Below, one piece after another: positions 1 to 5,557 of a DNA stretch of 5,557 nucleotides. Every line of letters begins with the position of its first letter. Position 1 is the first letter of the stretch. A program made the position numbers and the translations under genes. The stretch comes from Ruminococcaceae bacterium UBA6364 (lineage in GTDB: Bacteria; Bacillota; Clostridia; Oscillospirales; Acutalibacteraceae). The notes beneath the pieces are model-generated. The model made no database searches and was not told where the DNA came from. It was given only the letters and a program-made list of their open reading frames with translations. The stretch lies in assembly GCA_002440045.1 (NCBI GenBank), contig DJRI01000082.1:1-5557 (forward strand). Reading direction: 5' to 3'.

Positions 1-276
1 GTCAAGCCACAAAGCGTGAGCGTATTGCGGGTCAATAACGCCTTTTGCAGGGTTGTTTTCGCCGTAGCCCGCTATGTAATACTTTTTCTTTTCAATATCC
101 CAAGGCATCATAGCGCTTTTGCCGAAGCCCGCCGTGAATTTTTGTGAGCGCGCCTTTTTCAAATAATCAAACCTACCCTTGATTGCAGGCGTTACGGGAT
201 TTGTTCTGAGCGCCTTTTTGCCCGAGGCTTTTATAAAAGCTTCGAGAATATTTGACACAACGCTTTGTTTTTTCAA
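1..276 (-). CDS. N-terminal part of a hypothetical protein, possibly neutral-ceramidase-like; continues past the left edge
   Basis: The minus-strand frame below position 276 stays open to the window edge for 92 codons. No ATG is available near its beginning: the first in-frame ATG codes for Met56, deep inside conserved-looking sequence, and an in-frame stop lies upstream at 312-310. The best start is TTG at 276-274, preceded at 8 nt by a G-rich ribosome binding site (AGGGGG). Residues 1-46 are basic and helical, with no signal peptide or membrane segment. From about residue 50 the sequence is GFGKSAMMPWDI, then YYIAGYGENNP (66-76), then GVIDPQYAHALWLD (79-92). The order 'G-x-G-x-(x)n-P, IAGYG, G-V/I, YA-x-ALW' recalls the first strands of the neutral/alkaline ceramidase N-terminal family, a zinc amidase fold, but the metal-binding part lies outside the window. 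That assignment is tentative. The coding call itself is firm because codon use matches the neighbours and the start sits 13 nt after the stop of the YgjP-like gene, as expected in an operon. Confidence 0.75.
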   Translation of the reverse strand, partial: MKKQSVVSNILEAFIKASGKKALRTNPVTPAIKGRFDYLKKARSQKFTAGFGKSAMMPWDIEKKKYYIAGYGENNPAKGVIDPQYAHALWLD

Positions 277-284
277 GGCAAACG

Positions 285-291
285 CCCCCTC
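285..291 (-). promoter_or_regulatory. Ribosome binding site for the TTG-started gene
   Basis: GAGGGGG on the minus strand overlaps the TGA stop of the preceding gene (292-290) and lies 8 nt before the TTG at 276. It is the main support for choosing TTG as the start, because this frame offers no ATG or GTG in the right place. Confidence 0.6.
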
Positions 292-817
292 AACTGTTTT
301 TAAGCTCTTTTATTCGCTCTTTATAATCGGGCAAAACGCTTTCTATGAGCGAATAAAACTCTTTTTTATGGTTGTGATAAATTATGTGCGCAAGCTCGTG
401 TACGACAACATAATCTATACAGCGGTCGCTTTTTTCCATTAGATAGAGTGAATAGCTTATGCTGTTTTTCCCGGAGCAGGAGCCGTAACGCGTTTTTGCC
501 GAGGTGATGTGCACCGCAGTGGGTTTAACGCCCATAACTTCGGCATAAACGGCTGTTTTTTGCGGCAGTACTTCTTTTGCAAGCGCCCTTAACCGCTTTA
601 TATCATCTTCGGAATACGTTTTGTCACGGGCGGCTCTCGCCTTTTGCTTTTCAACGGCAGAAAAAATCCACTGTTCGTTCTTTTCGGCAAAAGCGGCAAT
701 TTCTCTATCGGATAAAAAGAACGGCGCGCGCACAATAACGCTTAAATCTTTTTTTACTTCCAAAGCAAGCGTTCTTCTGCTTGAGCGTATCACCTTATAT
801 TCAAAGGGTGTTTTCAT
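290..817 (-). CDS. YgjP/DUF45 family SprT-like zinc metallopeptidase
   Basis: This 175-residue protein has the hallmarks of the YgjP/DUF45 family, related to SprT and wss-type zinc peptidases. Near the N-terminus is YKVIRSSRRTLALEV (7-21), typical of the family's opening strands, followed by SVIVRAP and a helix ending in EQWI. The diagnostic RYGSCS lies at 110-115. The zinc motif is HELAH (140-144), with a third likely ligand His150 in HNHKKEF and Glu141 as the expected catalytic base. No signal peptide or membrane segment is visible, so it should be cytoplasmic. The length is similar to that of short family members such as E. coli YgjP. The ATG at 817 lies inside the end of the upstream metallo-beta-lactamase gene (17-nt overlap) and only weak purine runs precede it, so translation probably depends on coupling to the upstream gene. 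Family members are often called 'M48 family' or 'metal-dependent hydrolase'; the physiological substrate is unknown. Family assignment is confident, function is not. Confidence 0.92.
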   Translation of the reverse strand: MKTPFEYKVIRSSRRTLALEVKKDLSVIVRAPFFLSDREIAAFAEKNEQWIFSAVEKQKARAARDKTYSEDDIKRLRALAKEVLPQKTAVYAEVMGVKPTAVHITSAKTRYGSCSGKNSISYSLYLMEKSDRCIDYVVVHELAHIIYHNHKKEFYSLIESVLPDYKERIKELKNS

Positions 818-2099
818 ATTTTTCTATCGGTTTTCCGCCGCGTTCAATGTAGCGCTTATAAAGCTCGGACTTAAATTCATCGGTATAAGAATAGCCCCAA
901 AGCTTATATATACCGTCAAAATCTTCAAAGGTTTCGTCGCTGTAAACTTTAACGGTATTTTTGTTATACGGTAAGGGTATTTCCACGGTGCCGTCGGAGC
1001 TTATATGAACTTCACTTGCTATTGACTCCATAACCCTGTCGGCTTCGATTCTTGCAAATTCTTCATCATATTTAATTTTTGTATTCGGAATAAGCGCAAG
1101 GCGCGCGCCTACGGCGCGGTAAAAGTCGGAGCTTGTGCCGACATGGCCGTGATGAGAGCACTGAACAATGTCGCATTTAAGCGCGGTGCTGTAACGTTTT
1201 TCAAGAATTTTGCTTTCTTCGACAGCGGCGTCGCCGGGGAACATAATTCTGTTACCAGCGGCAGAGAACACGGTGACAAGCGAAGAATCGTTATAATCTT
1301 TAATGCTTTCAGGGAAAACGTCCTCATGAAGGCACAAGGCAGTCACTTTAAAGCTTCCGATAAAAAACTCCATACCCGTGTGAACCCTGTAAACGGGAAT
1401 TTCGGGGTGAAGCGCAATTTCGTCATAAAACTCATTGCAATACCTTTCAAGCTCGGGGTCCCAAAAGCCGCTGTCACGGTGATGACAGCTGACAAAATTA
1501 TAATAAAGCCCGTCTATAACCGTATCGTCGGAAAACCGCTTTAAATACTCGGTAAACTGAACGATATGGTCGTCGTGACCGTGGGTAAAAAGCCAGCCGG
1601 CTATTCTTATTTTCTCGTTTTTTGCGGTACGCTCGCGCAAAAATGCGTGAATACGCTCGCTGTCGTTTAAAGAATACTGGTGGCCGCTGTCTATAAGAAC
1701 AAAAGAGCCGTCGCGGTTTTTAAGAATATAGCACATACCGCAATCTATAAGCGAATGGTTCGTTTCAAACTGAAAAAGAGTCGGCACGCACTCGCCTTTT
1801 GCTTCTGTTTTATTAAAATCAGGGAACAAATAGCCCGTTTCGGCAATTATTCTTATTTCGCGCTCGTTTTTTGAAAAAGAGCATGAAACATTTTCGCATT
1901 CAAAACAGAAAAAATAAAATTCATTGCCGTCAACCGTATTCTCATAAACACTTTCGGCGCCCTCTTTCAAAAGGGCGTTTGTGACGTTCAGAAAATCGCT
2001 TTTATCGCAATTTTTATACAGCATAAGCTCGCTGTTTTCTGCCGATAAATACTTTTCGCCCTGCGGCAAAAATGAGGATATTATGTCAAATGTTTTCAT
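801..2099 (-). CDS. Metallo-beta-lactamase-fold hydrolase, ComEC-like active site, with an unrecognised N-terminal domain
   Basis: This is a 432-residue protein. Residues 1 to about 110 form a domain I do not recognise; it is cysteine-containing and strand-rich, ending in a segment like 'TLFQFETNHSLIDCGMCYI' (107-125). The metallo-beta-lactamase fold follows: SFVLIDSGH (132-140) and the signature THGHDDH (172-178), whose His173, His175, Asp177 and His178 would bind two metals. Next come NDSSLV (270-275), FPGD with Asp290, and SHHGHVGTS (315-323) with His316/His317. NDSSLV, the GD and the SHHG box in this order resemble the ComEC/Rec2 C-terminal domain and related free-standing hydrolases. The tail (about 375-432) is an extra segment rich in Tyr, Glu and Lys. 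There is no signal peptide and no membrane segment, so the protein is probably cytoplasmic. The substrate cannot be told; phosphodiester or other hydrolysis is possible. Its ATG directly abuts the TAA of the preceding metallophosphoesterase gene, with GGAG 9 nt upstream. Confidence 0.9.
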   Translation of the reverse strand: MKTFDIISSFLPQGEKYLSAENSELMLYKNCDKSDFLNVTNALLKEGAESVYENTVDGNEFYFFCFECENVSCSFSKNEREIRIIAETGYLFPDFNKTEAKGECVPTLFQFETNHSLIDCGMCYILKNRDGSFVLIDSGHQYSLNDSERIHAFLRERTAKNEKIRIAGWLFTHGHDDHIVQFTEYLKRFSDDTVIDGLYYNFVSCHHRDSGFWDPELERYCNEFYDEIALHPEIPVYRVHTGMEFFIGSFKVTALCLHEDVFPESIKDYNDSSLVTVFSAAGNRIMFPGDAAVEESKILEKRYSTALKCDIVQCSHHGHVGTSSDFYRAVGARLALIPNTKIKYDEEFARIEADRVMESIASEVHISSDGTVEIPLPYNKNTVKVYSDETFEDFDGIYKLWGYSYTDEFKSELYKRYIERGGKPIEKYENTL

Positions 2100-3725
2100 T
2101 TAAGGCTGCTCCGTAAACGGTATTGCTTCCGACGCGTGCTCTACCGTGATAAAGTTGTTGCGTTTTGCATATGCCCACTTCATTCCGAAAGCGGGTACAA
2201 CCGCTTCAACAGGTATATAAAGCTGAGCCGTATCACCGCCCCTGTAAACGGGTGCAGGCAATTTAATTTCGCCTTTTTCGCCGACGGCAACGTCTGAATT
2301 TTCGGTGAACGTCACCTTGTGACCGTATATGCCGAGCGTAACCTTACCTTTTTCTTTTATTACCTCTGCGCCGATTGCGGCGAACATAACGGCAAGCGGA
2401 GCAAACCATATGCCGTCTTTTAATTCGGGCGAATTGCCTCTTTCGGAAATTCCGAGGTCAACGCCCTTATAAAACAGGCGCGTTCTTCTGAATTTCGGTG
2501 CAAGCGCATACGGAAGAATTACGTCGTTTTTCTTGTCAATAACGCACTGGTCAACAATTCTGCCGTCGTTAAGTTTTGTTGTGAAAATCGCCTTGTCTTC
2601 AGAAACCTCGACGACCGCAAAAGCCGAAACAAATTCGGACTGCGGAAAATACGCCGCATGCCAGAATTTTTTAACCGTCATAGTTCCCGGAGGGTTAAAG
2701 TCGCTGTTGCCAAGCTCATAGTGAACGGTGCCCTCGGAGGGTCTGTCGAAAATTTCTTCGTTTTTAATCGGGAAGCTTCGCGAAAAATTGTGCTCGTGCC
2801 CCGAGAAAAGAACGTCGAGCATTTCCATTCCCTCGCGCATCATCGGGTAAGCGTCGTCGTTGCTAAGCTCGGGTCCAGCATAGTATATCGGGAAGTGATA
2901 AGAGGGGAATTTCCCCCTTTTATCGCACTTTTTAAGGTCGTTTACAAGCCACTCGTTGACTTCTTCGGGGGCGTTTACGCCGAGAACGGCAAAATGCGTG
3001 TTGAGATAGTCAAAGGTGTAATTTTCAGTCTCCCACCCCTTAGGACCGTTAAAGGGATAAGAGCCTTTAAACTGCTTTCCGAAAAACTCGGCAGGCTCGC
3101 TGTAATATCTGCCGATGCCGTTTTTATAATCTTTAAAGCCGCGGTTGTCGTGATTGCCGAGGGTCATCATAAACGGAATATATTCGACAATGCCCTTTAA
3201 GCCCTCAAACGCGCCGTTCCACTGCTGCTCGTGCTGACCGCAGTCGGTATTGTCGCCGCCCGTGTAAATAAACTTAATGTCGGGGTCGGCGTCAAGCTGG
3301 GCTTTAAGAGCGTCGTGAAATGCGGAATAATCGGGCAAATCAAAAGGCTCACCCTTTTGCTGGTCCGAAACGCAAATGAATTTAAAGCTTTTCGCCTCTT
3401 TCGGAGCGGTCGTAAAATAAAACTCTTCGCTTCGGTATTCGTCGTTGCCGACTGTGTAAAAATACTTTGTGTCGGGCTTGAGACCCGTCATATTCGCCCA
3501 AAACATATTGCTTATGTCTATGTCGCTTTCAAACACATCGGTAGTTGCGTCATATCTTTTATAATCCTCGGTATTATCCTCCCTGCAAAGAGCGTAGCCG
3601 TCTTTAATATCGACAGACGTTCTCCACGTTACGTTCATCGAGGTGGCGGGGTCGCCGTTAAAGCTTATAAAAATGTGGTCGGGAGTGCTCTTTGAGCCTC
3701 TCTCGGGTTTACAAGAAAAATTCAT
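2100..3725 (-). CDS. Purple-acid-phosphatase-like metallophosphoesterase with FN3-like N-terminal and CuAO-N-like C-terminal domains
   Basis: This 541-residue protein has three parts. Residues about 15-107 resemble the fibronectin-III-like N-terminal domain of purple acid phosphatases (SMNVTWRTS at 29-37; LKPDTKYFYTVG at 82-93). Residues about 113-395 form a calcineurin-type phosphoesterase domain with the metal-ligand series in order: Asp121 (VSDQQ), Asp158 (GGDNTD), Asn191/His192 (GNHD), His277 (SYHFP) and His310/His312 (GHEH). The second motif is GDxxD, not the GDxxY of true purple phosphatases, so no tyrosinate ligand is expected. The first motif has Gln123 where His or Gly is usual. Residues about 415-530 look like a copper-amine-oxidase N-terminal-type domain (WFAPLAVMFAAIGAEV at 440-455; LYIPVEAVVPAFGMKW at 502-517), common in secreted Firmicute proteins. 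Yet the N-terminus (MNFSCKPERGSK) shows no signal peptide, so the location is unclear. The start has a strong AGGAGAG site and follows the alanyl-tRNA editing gene by 2 nt. The substrate is unknown; a phosphomonoester or phosphodiester is likely. Confidence 0.9.
   Translation of the reverse strand: MNFSCKPERGSKSTPDHIFISFNGDPATSMNVTWRTSVDIKDGYALCREDNTEDYKRYDATTDVFESDIDISNMFWANMTGLKPDTKYFYTVGNDEYRSEEFYFTTAPKEAKSFKFICVSDQQKGEPFDLPDYSAFHDALKAQLDADPDIKFIYTGGDNTDCGQHEQQWNGAFEGLKGIVEYIPFMMTLGNHDNRGFKDYKNGIGRYYSEPAEFFGKQFKGSYPFNGPKGWETENYTFDYLNTHFAVLGVNAPEEVNEWLVNDLKKCDKRGKFPSYHFPIYYAGPELSNDDAYPMMREGMEMLDVLFSGHEHNFSRSFPIKNEEIFDRPSEGTVHYELGNSDFNPPGTMTVKKFWHAAYFPQSEFVSAFAVVEVSEDKAIFTTKLNDGRIVDQCVIDKKNDVILPYALAPKFRRTRLFYKGVDLGISERGNSPELKDGIWFAPLAVMFAAIGAEVIKEKGKVTLGIYGHKVTFTENSDVAVGEKGEIKLPAPVYRGGDTAQLYIPVEAVVPAFGMKWAYAKRNNFITVEHASEAIPFTEQP
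2109..2112 (-). promoter_or_regulatory. Ribosome binding site of the metallo-beta-lactamase-fold gene, inside the upstream coding region
   Basis: GGAG on the minus strand lies 9 nt before the ATG at 2099 and within the last codons of the metallophosphoesterase gene, whose TAA (2102-2100) touches the ATG. Terminating ribosomes would stop directly at the next start, which suggests coupled translation. Confidence 0.55.
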
Positions 3726-3727
3726 CG

Positions 3728-4891
3728 TTAATCTCTCCTAAACTTTTTATTAAAAAATTCAATTATTTCTTCCTTTTTTGCAGAAACCCTGCCCTGAATC
3801 ATACCGTCGCGCCCGCCGCCGCGGCCGTTAAGCGCCATATTCATTTCACCGGCGAATGATTTCATATCGACGGTGCGGCTTAAAACGGCATAGGAATATC
3901 CGCTTTTGTCGCTCCCCGAAAACGCCGCGCACAGAAATGCGCCGCCGTTAACACAGCAGTCGGCAAATTCTTTGAGCATATCGCCGTCATAAACGGCAGA
4001 TATAAAAACTATCGGATTATTTTTGCCGATACACTCTTCAAAATTCGCTTTGACAAGTCGCATTTTAAAGTCATAAAGCTCTCGCTTTGCGGCACCGAAA
4101 CTCTCTGAAAGTCGGTTAACCGCAGAAAGCGCTTCGCCATGCTTCACCGAAAGAAGATTTGAAATTCCGTGAACCGCTTCGTATTTTTCGGAATAGTCTG
4201 AAAGCGCCCACTCCCCGGAGCGCATTGTAACGCGCACGCCGCCGCGGTGCCTTGTAAAATCAAGAAGCTTTATTATGCCTATTTCGCCGCTTCTTTTAAC
4301 GTGCGGCGCACAGCAGGCGCAAAGGTCAATATCGCCTATTTTAACAAGCCGTACATTGTCTTTTAAGTCAAGCTTACTGCGGTAGTGAAGGCTTTTAAGC
4401 TCGTCTTCGGTCGGGAAAAACGTTTCAAACGGAATGTTCTCCCAAACAGCTTTGTTGGCGCGTTTTTCGACCTCGTTAAGCTGTTCCTTTGAAAGCTCGC
4501 CGTTAAAATCGACGGTTACGTCTGATTCGCCGATATGAAACCCGACGTTATCAAGCCCGAAAAGCGAATGGACTATACCGGAAACTATATGCTCGCCCGA
4601 ATGGTTTTGCATTAATGTAAAACGCCTTTCCCAATCGACGGCACAGCGGTAACTCTCGCCGACATTAAGAGGCTCTTTGCAATAATGAATTATTTTGCCG
4701 TTTTCCTCCTGAACGTCAAAAACAGACGCATCGCCTATTTTGCCCGTATCCGACGGCTGACCGCCGCCCTCGGGGAAAAACGCGGTTTTATCAAGGACTA
4801 CAGAAAATATGTCTTTATTTTTTTCACACGACAGAACCGCCGCTTCAAAACAGCGAAGCTCACTGTCTTTATAATACAGTTTTTCAGTCAT
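3728..4891 (-). CDS. AlaX-type alanyl-tRNA editing protein with DHHA1-like C-terminal domain
   Basis: This is a free-standing relative of the alanyl-tRNA synthetase editing domain. Such proteins hydrolyse Ser-tRNA(Ala) or Gly-tRNA(Ala) in the cytoplasm and so prevent mistranslation. Numbered from the chosen start (387 residues): MTEKLYYKDSELRCFEA (1-17); FFPEGGGQPSDTG (38-50), the glycine-rich family motif; HSGEH (97-101) with His97 and His101; and CACCAPH (191-197), whose Cys193 and His197 complete the zinc site. A linker helix region (about 230-285) leads to a DHHA1-like domain ending in NGRGGGRDGMIQG (355-367), as in the long (AlaX-L) class. The frame is open further up to an ATG at 4930, but the family normally begins at the M-T-x-K-L-Y-Y block. 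The ATG at 4891 also follows a GAGGAG and lies 7 nt after the stop of the YhhN-like gene. An ATG at 4906 is a weaker alternative. All active-site residues are present, so it should be functional. Confidence 0.93.
   Translation of the reverse strand: MTEKLYYKDSELRCFEAAVLSCEKNKDIFSVVLDKTAFFPEGGGQPSDTGKIGDASVFDVQEENGKIIHYCKEPLNVGESYRCAVDWERRFTLMQNHSGEHIVSGIVHSLFGLDNVGFHIGESDVTVDFNGELSKEQLNEVEKRANKAVWENIPFETFFPTEDELKSLHYRSKLDLKDNVRLVKIGDIDLCACCAPHVKRSGEIGIIKLLDFTRHRGGVRVTMRSGEWALSDYSEKYEAVHGISNLLSVKHGEALSAVNRLSESFGAAKRELYDFKMRLVKANFEECIGKNNPIVFISAVYDGDMLKEFADCCVNGGAFLCAAFSGSDKSGYSYAVLSRTVDMKSFAGEMNMALNGRGGGRDGMIQGRVSAKKEEIIEFFNKKFRRD
3733..3739 (-). promoter_or_regulatory. Strong ribosome binding site of the metallophosphoesterase gene
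   Basis: AGGAGAG on the minus strand lies 7 nt before the ATG at 3725 and overlaps the last codons of the alanyl-tRNA editing gene. It is the best Shine-Dalgarno match in the window and supports this start, and hence the absence of an N-terminal signal peptide. Confidence 0.75.
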
Positions 4892-4894
4892 AAG

Positions 4895-4900
4895 CTCCTC
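4895..4900 (-). promoter_or_regulatory. Ribosome binding site deciding the start of the alanyl-tRNA editing gene
   Basis: GAGGAG on the minus strand overlaps the TGA stop of the YhhN-like gene (4901-4899) and precedes the ATG at 4891 by only 3 nt. The match is strong but the spacing short, so the upstream in-frame ATGs at 4906 and 4930 cannot be excluded by this site alone; protein similarity favours 4891. Confidence 0.5.
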
Positions 4901-5557
4901 ATACATTTGCCAAAACAAGGCTTGACGCAATAAGATACTGCGCGCCGTAATAAAGAATGTGGTTAAGTAAAATCTGCGATTTTACGCACTTGCCTTTGCC
5001 GAAATAAATGCCCGAAAGCACAGCGTCCGAAGCTATGAAAAGCACCATACCGACAAAGAGCATTATTGAAAACGGCGCAAAGTTTGCGCTTAACATACAC
5101 GCAAACGACAAACCGACGGTAAACCCGAGAACCGTCATATAAACCACGGTAATGGGCTTGAACTCGCCGTATTTTACTTTTAAAAGCTTTTCTGTTGTGG
5201 CTGTAACAACCGCTATCACGGCTCCTGTAAGAAGCGCGATTAAATAGTGATACCACAAAAGATTAAAGCCGTATATCATGGCAAAAGAATAGACAACGTG
5301 CCCCAAAAGAAAGCTTGTGAAGCCTGTTTTAAGAAGCTTTTTTTCTTCTTTTTTATAGGCATATTTCAAATCAAGCCACACGTCGCCCAAAAGCCCGAAC
5401 ACACCGCCGAGGGCGATAAGCGCCGAAAACGGACGCGAGCACTCGGGATTGCCTGCGGCGGCAAAAAGCCCTGTGGCAATAAAAAGAACGCTTGAAAGAG
5501 CCTTTAAAACAACCGTTTCGATTTTGACGTCGGCGTCTCTTTTGACAAGAAAAACTC
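4899..5557 (-). CDS. YhhN/TMEM86-family membrane protein (lysoplasmalogenase-like), 5' end beyond the right edge
   Basis: The reading frame is open from the TGA at 4901-4899 to the right edge (218 residues plus 2 nt), so the start lies outside the window. A GTG at 5402 falls inside the second visible hydrophobic segment and is not the start. The protein is mostly hydrophobic, with about seven membrane segments visible: ALSSVLFIATGLFAAAG (16-32), around GGVFGLLGDVWL (50-61), GFTSFLLGHVVYSFAMIYG (78-96), YLIALLTGAVIAVVTA, VVYMTVLGFTVGLSFACML, FSIMLFVGMVLFIASD, and LLNHILYYGAQYLIASSLV. The GD motif (Gly57-Asp58), FLLGHVVY with His86, the SD motif (Ser176-Asp177) and the YYGAQYLIA end are typical of the YhhN family. 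Characterised members (TMEM86B and a bacterial YhhN homologue) hydrolyse the vinyl-ether bond of lysoplasmalogens. Plasmalogens occur in anaerobic Clostridia, so this activity fits, but it is inferred only from family. Probably about 15-25 N-terminal residues, including a first membrane segment, are missing. It is the most upstream gene seen. Confidence 0.85.
   Translation of the reverse strand, partial: VFLVKRDADVKIETVVLKALSSVLFIATGLFAAAGNPECSRPFSALIALGGVFGLLGDVWLDLKYAYKKEEKKLLKTGFTSFLLGHVVYSFAMIYGFNLLWYHYLIALLTGAVIAVVTATTEKLLKVKYGEFKPITVVYMTVLGFTVGLSFACMLSANFAPFSIMLFVGMVLFIASDAVLSGIYFGKGKCVKSQILLNHILYYGAQYLIASSLVLANV

Noticed and set aside
179..442. An 87-codon plus-strand open frame spanning the junction of the YgjP-like gene and the TTG-started gene
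   Set aside because: It is antisense to two supported genes and crosses their junction, with no motif of its own.
1143..1544. A 133-codon plus-strand open frame opposite the MBL-fold gene
   Set aside because: Antisense to the HHG and GD motif region of a confident gene; no independent support.
2658..3200. A 180-codon plus-strand open frame opposite the metallophosphoesterase gene
   Set aside because: It lies antisense to a gene with clear catalytic motifs; the translated product shows no recognisable motifs and arises from the codon bias of the true strand.
3231..3695. A 154-codon plus-strand open frame opposite the N-terminal part of the metallophosphoesterase
   Set aside because: Antisense shadow of the FN3-like and first metal-motif region; no Shine-Dalgarno or domain-like features.
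4963..5256. A 97-codon minus-strand open frame within the YhhN-like gene
   Set aside because: It is in a different frame inside a gene with family-typical membrane segments; its product is rich in Arg, Cys and Ser and looks like a frame-shifted reading.
5247..5495. An 82-codon plus-strand open frame near the right edge
   Set aside because: It is antisense to the continuing YhhN-like gene; its lysine/phenylalanine-rich product has no domain-like features.
1..5557. Possible CRISPR array, insertion sequence, toxin-antitoxin pair, defence system, tRNA gene or terminator
   Set aside because: The sequence is filled by six adjoining genes with no direct-repeat array, transposase, terminal inverted repeats, tRNA-like segment or hairpin followed by a T-run in a non-coding position.

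Overview
The window reads as one uninterrupted polycistronic block on the minus strand, transcribed from right to left. Six protein-coding genes follow each other with gaps of 13 nt or less or with short overlaps. There is no intergenic stretch large enough for a promoter, terminator or RNA gene, and no repeat, mobile element or CRISPR array was seen. AGGAG-type ribosome binding sites, moderate GC, lysine- and glutamate-rich proteins and the gene families point to an anaerobic Firmicute of the class Clostridia (Oscillospiraceae/Lachnospiraceae-like, perhaps uncultured). This is inference; no taxonomic marker is present.

In order of transcription: (1) a YhhN/TMEM86-type membrane protein (lysoplasmalogenase-like) that runs off the right edge, so its true start lies outside the window; (2) an AlaX-type alanyl-tRNA editing hydrolase with a C-terminal DHHA1-like domain; (3) a purple-acid-phosphatase-like metallophosphoesterase with an N-terminal fibronectin-III-like domain and a C-terminal copper-amine-oxidase-N-like 'stalk' domain, but no visible signal peptide; (4) a metallo-beta-lactamase-fold hydrolase with a ComEC-like active-site layout and an unrecognised N-terminal domain; (5) a small YgjP/DUF45 (SprT-like) zinc metalloprotease-like protein; (6) the first 92 codons of a gene starting at TTG and leaving the left edge, which vaguely resembles the N-terminus of neutral ceramidase-like proteins.

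Junctions are very tight: 7 nt, 2 nt, 0 nt (stop directly followed by ATG), a 17-nt overlap, and 13 nt. Co-transcription and translational coupling are therefore likely. Functionally the set is mixed: tRNA proofreading, a lipid-related membrane enzyme and several metal-dependent hydrolases. No single pathway is evident. The common thread is that most of the products are predicted metalloenzymes. I see no convincing evidence of a new defence or mobile system; the more useful points are start-codon corrections, two edge-truncated genes and the unusual domain make-up of the metallophosphoesterase.
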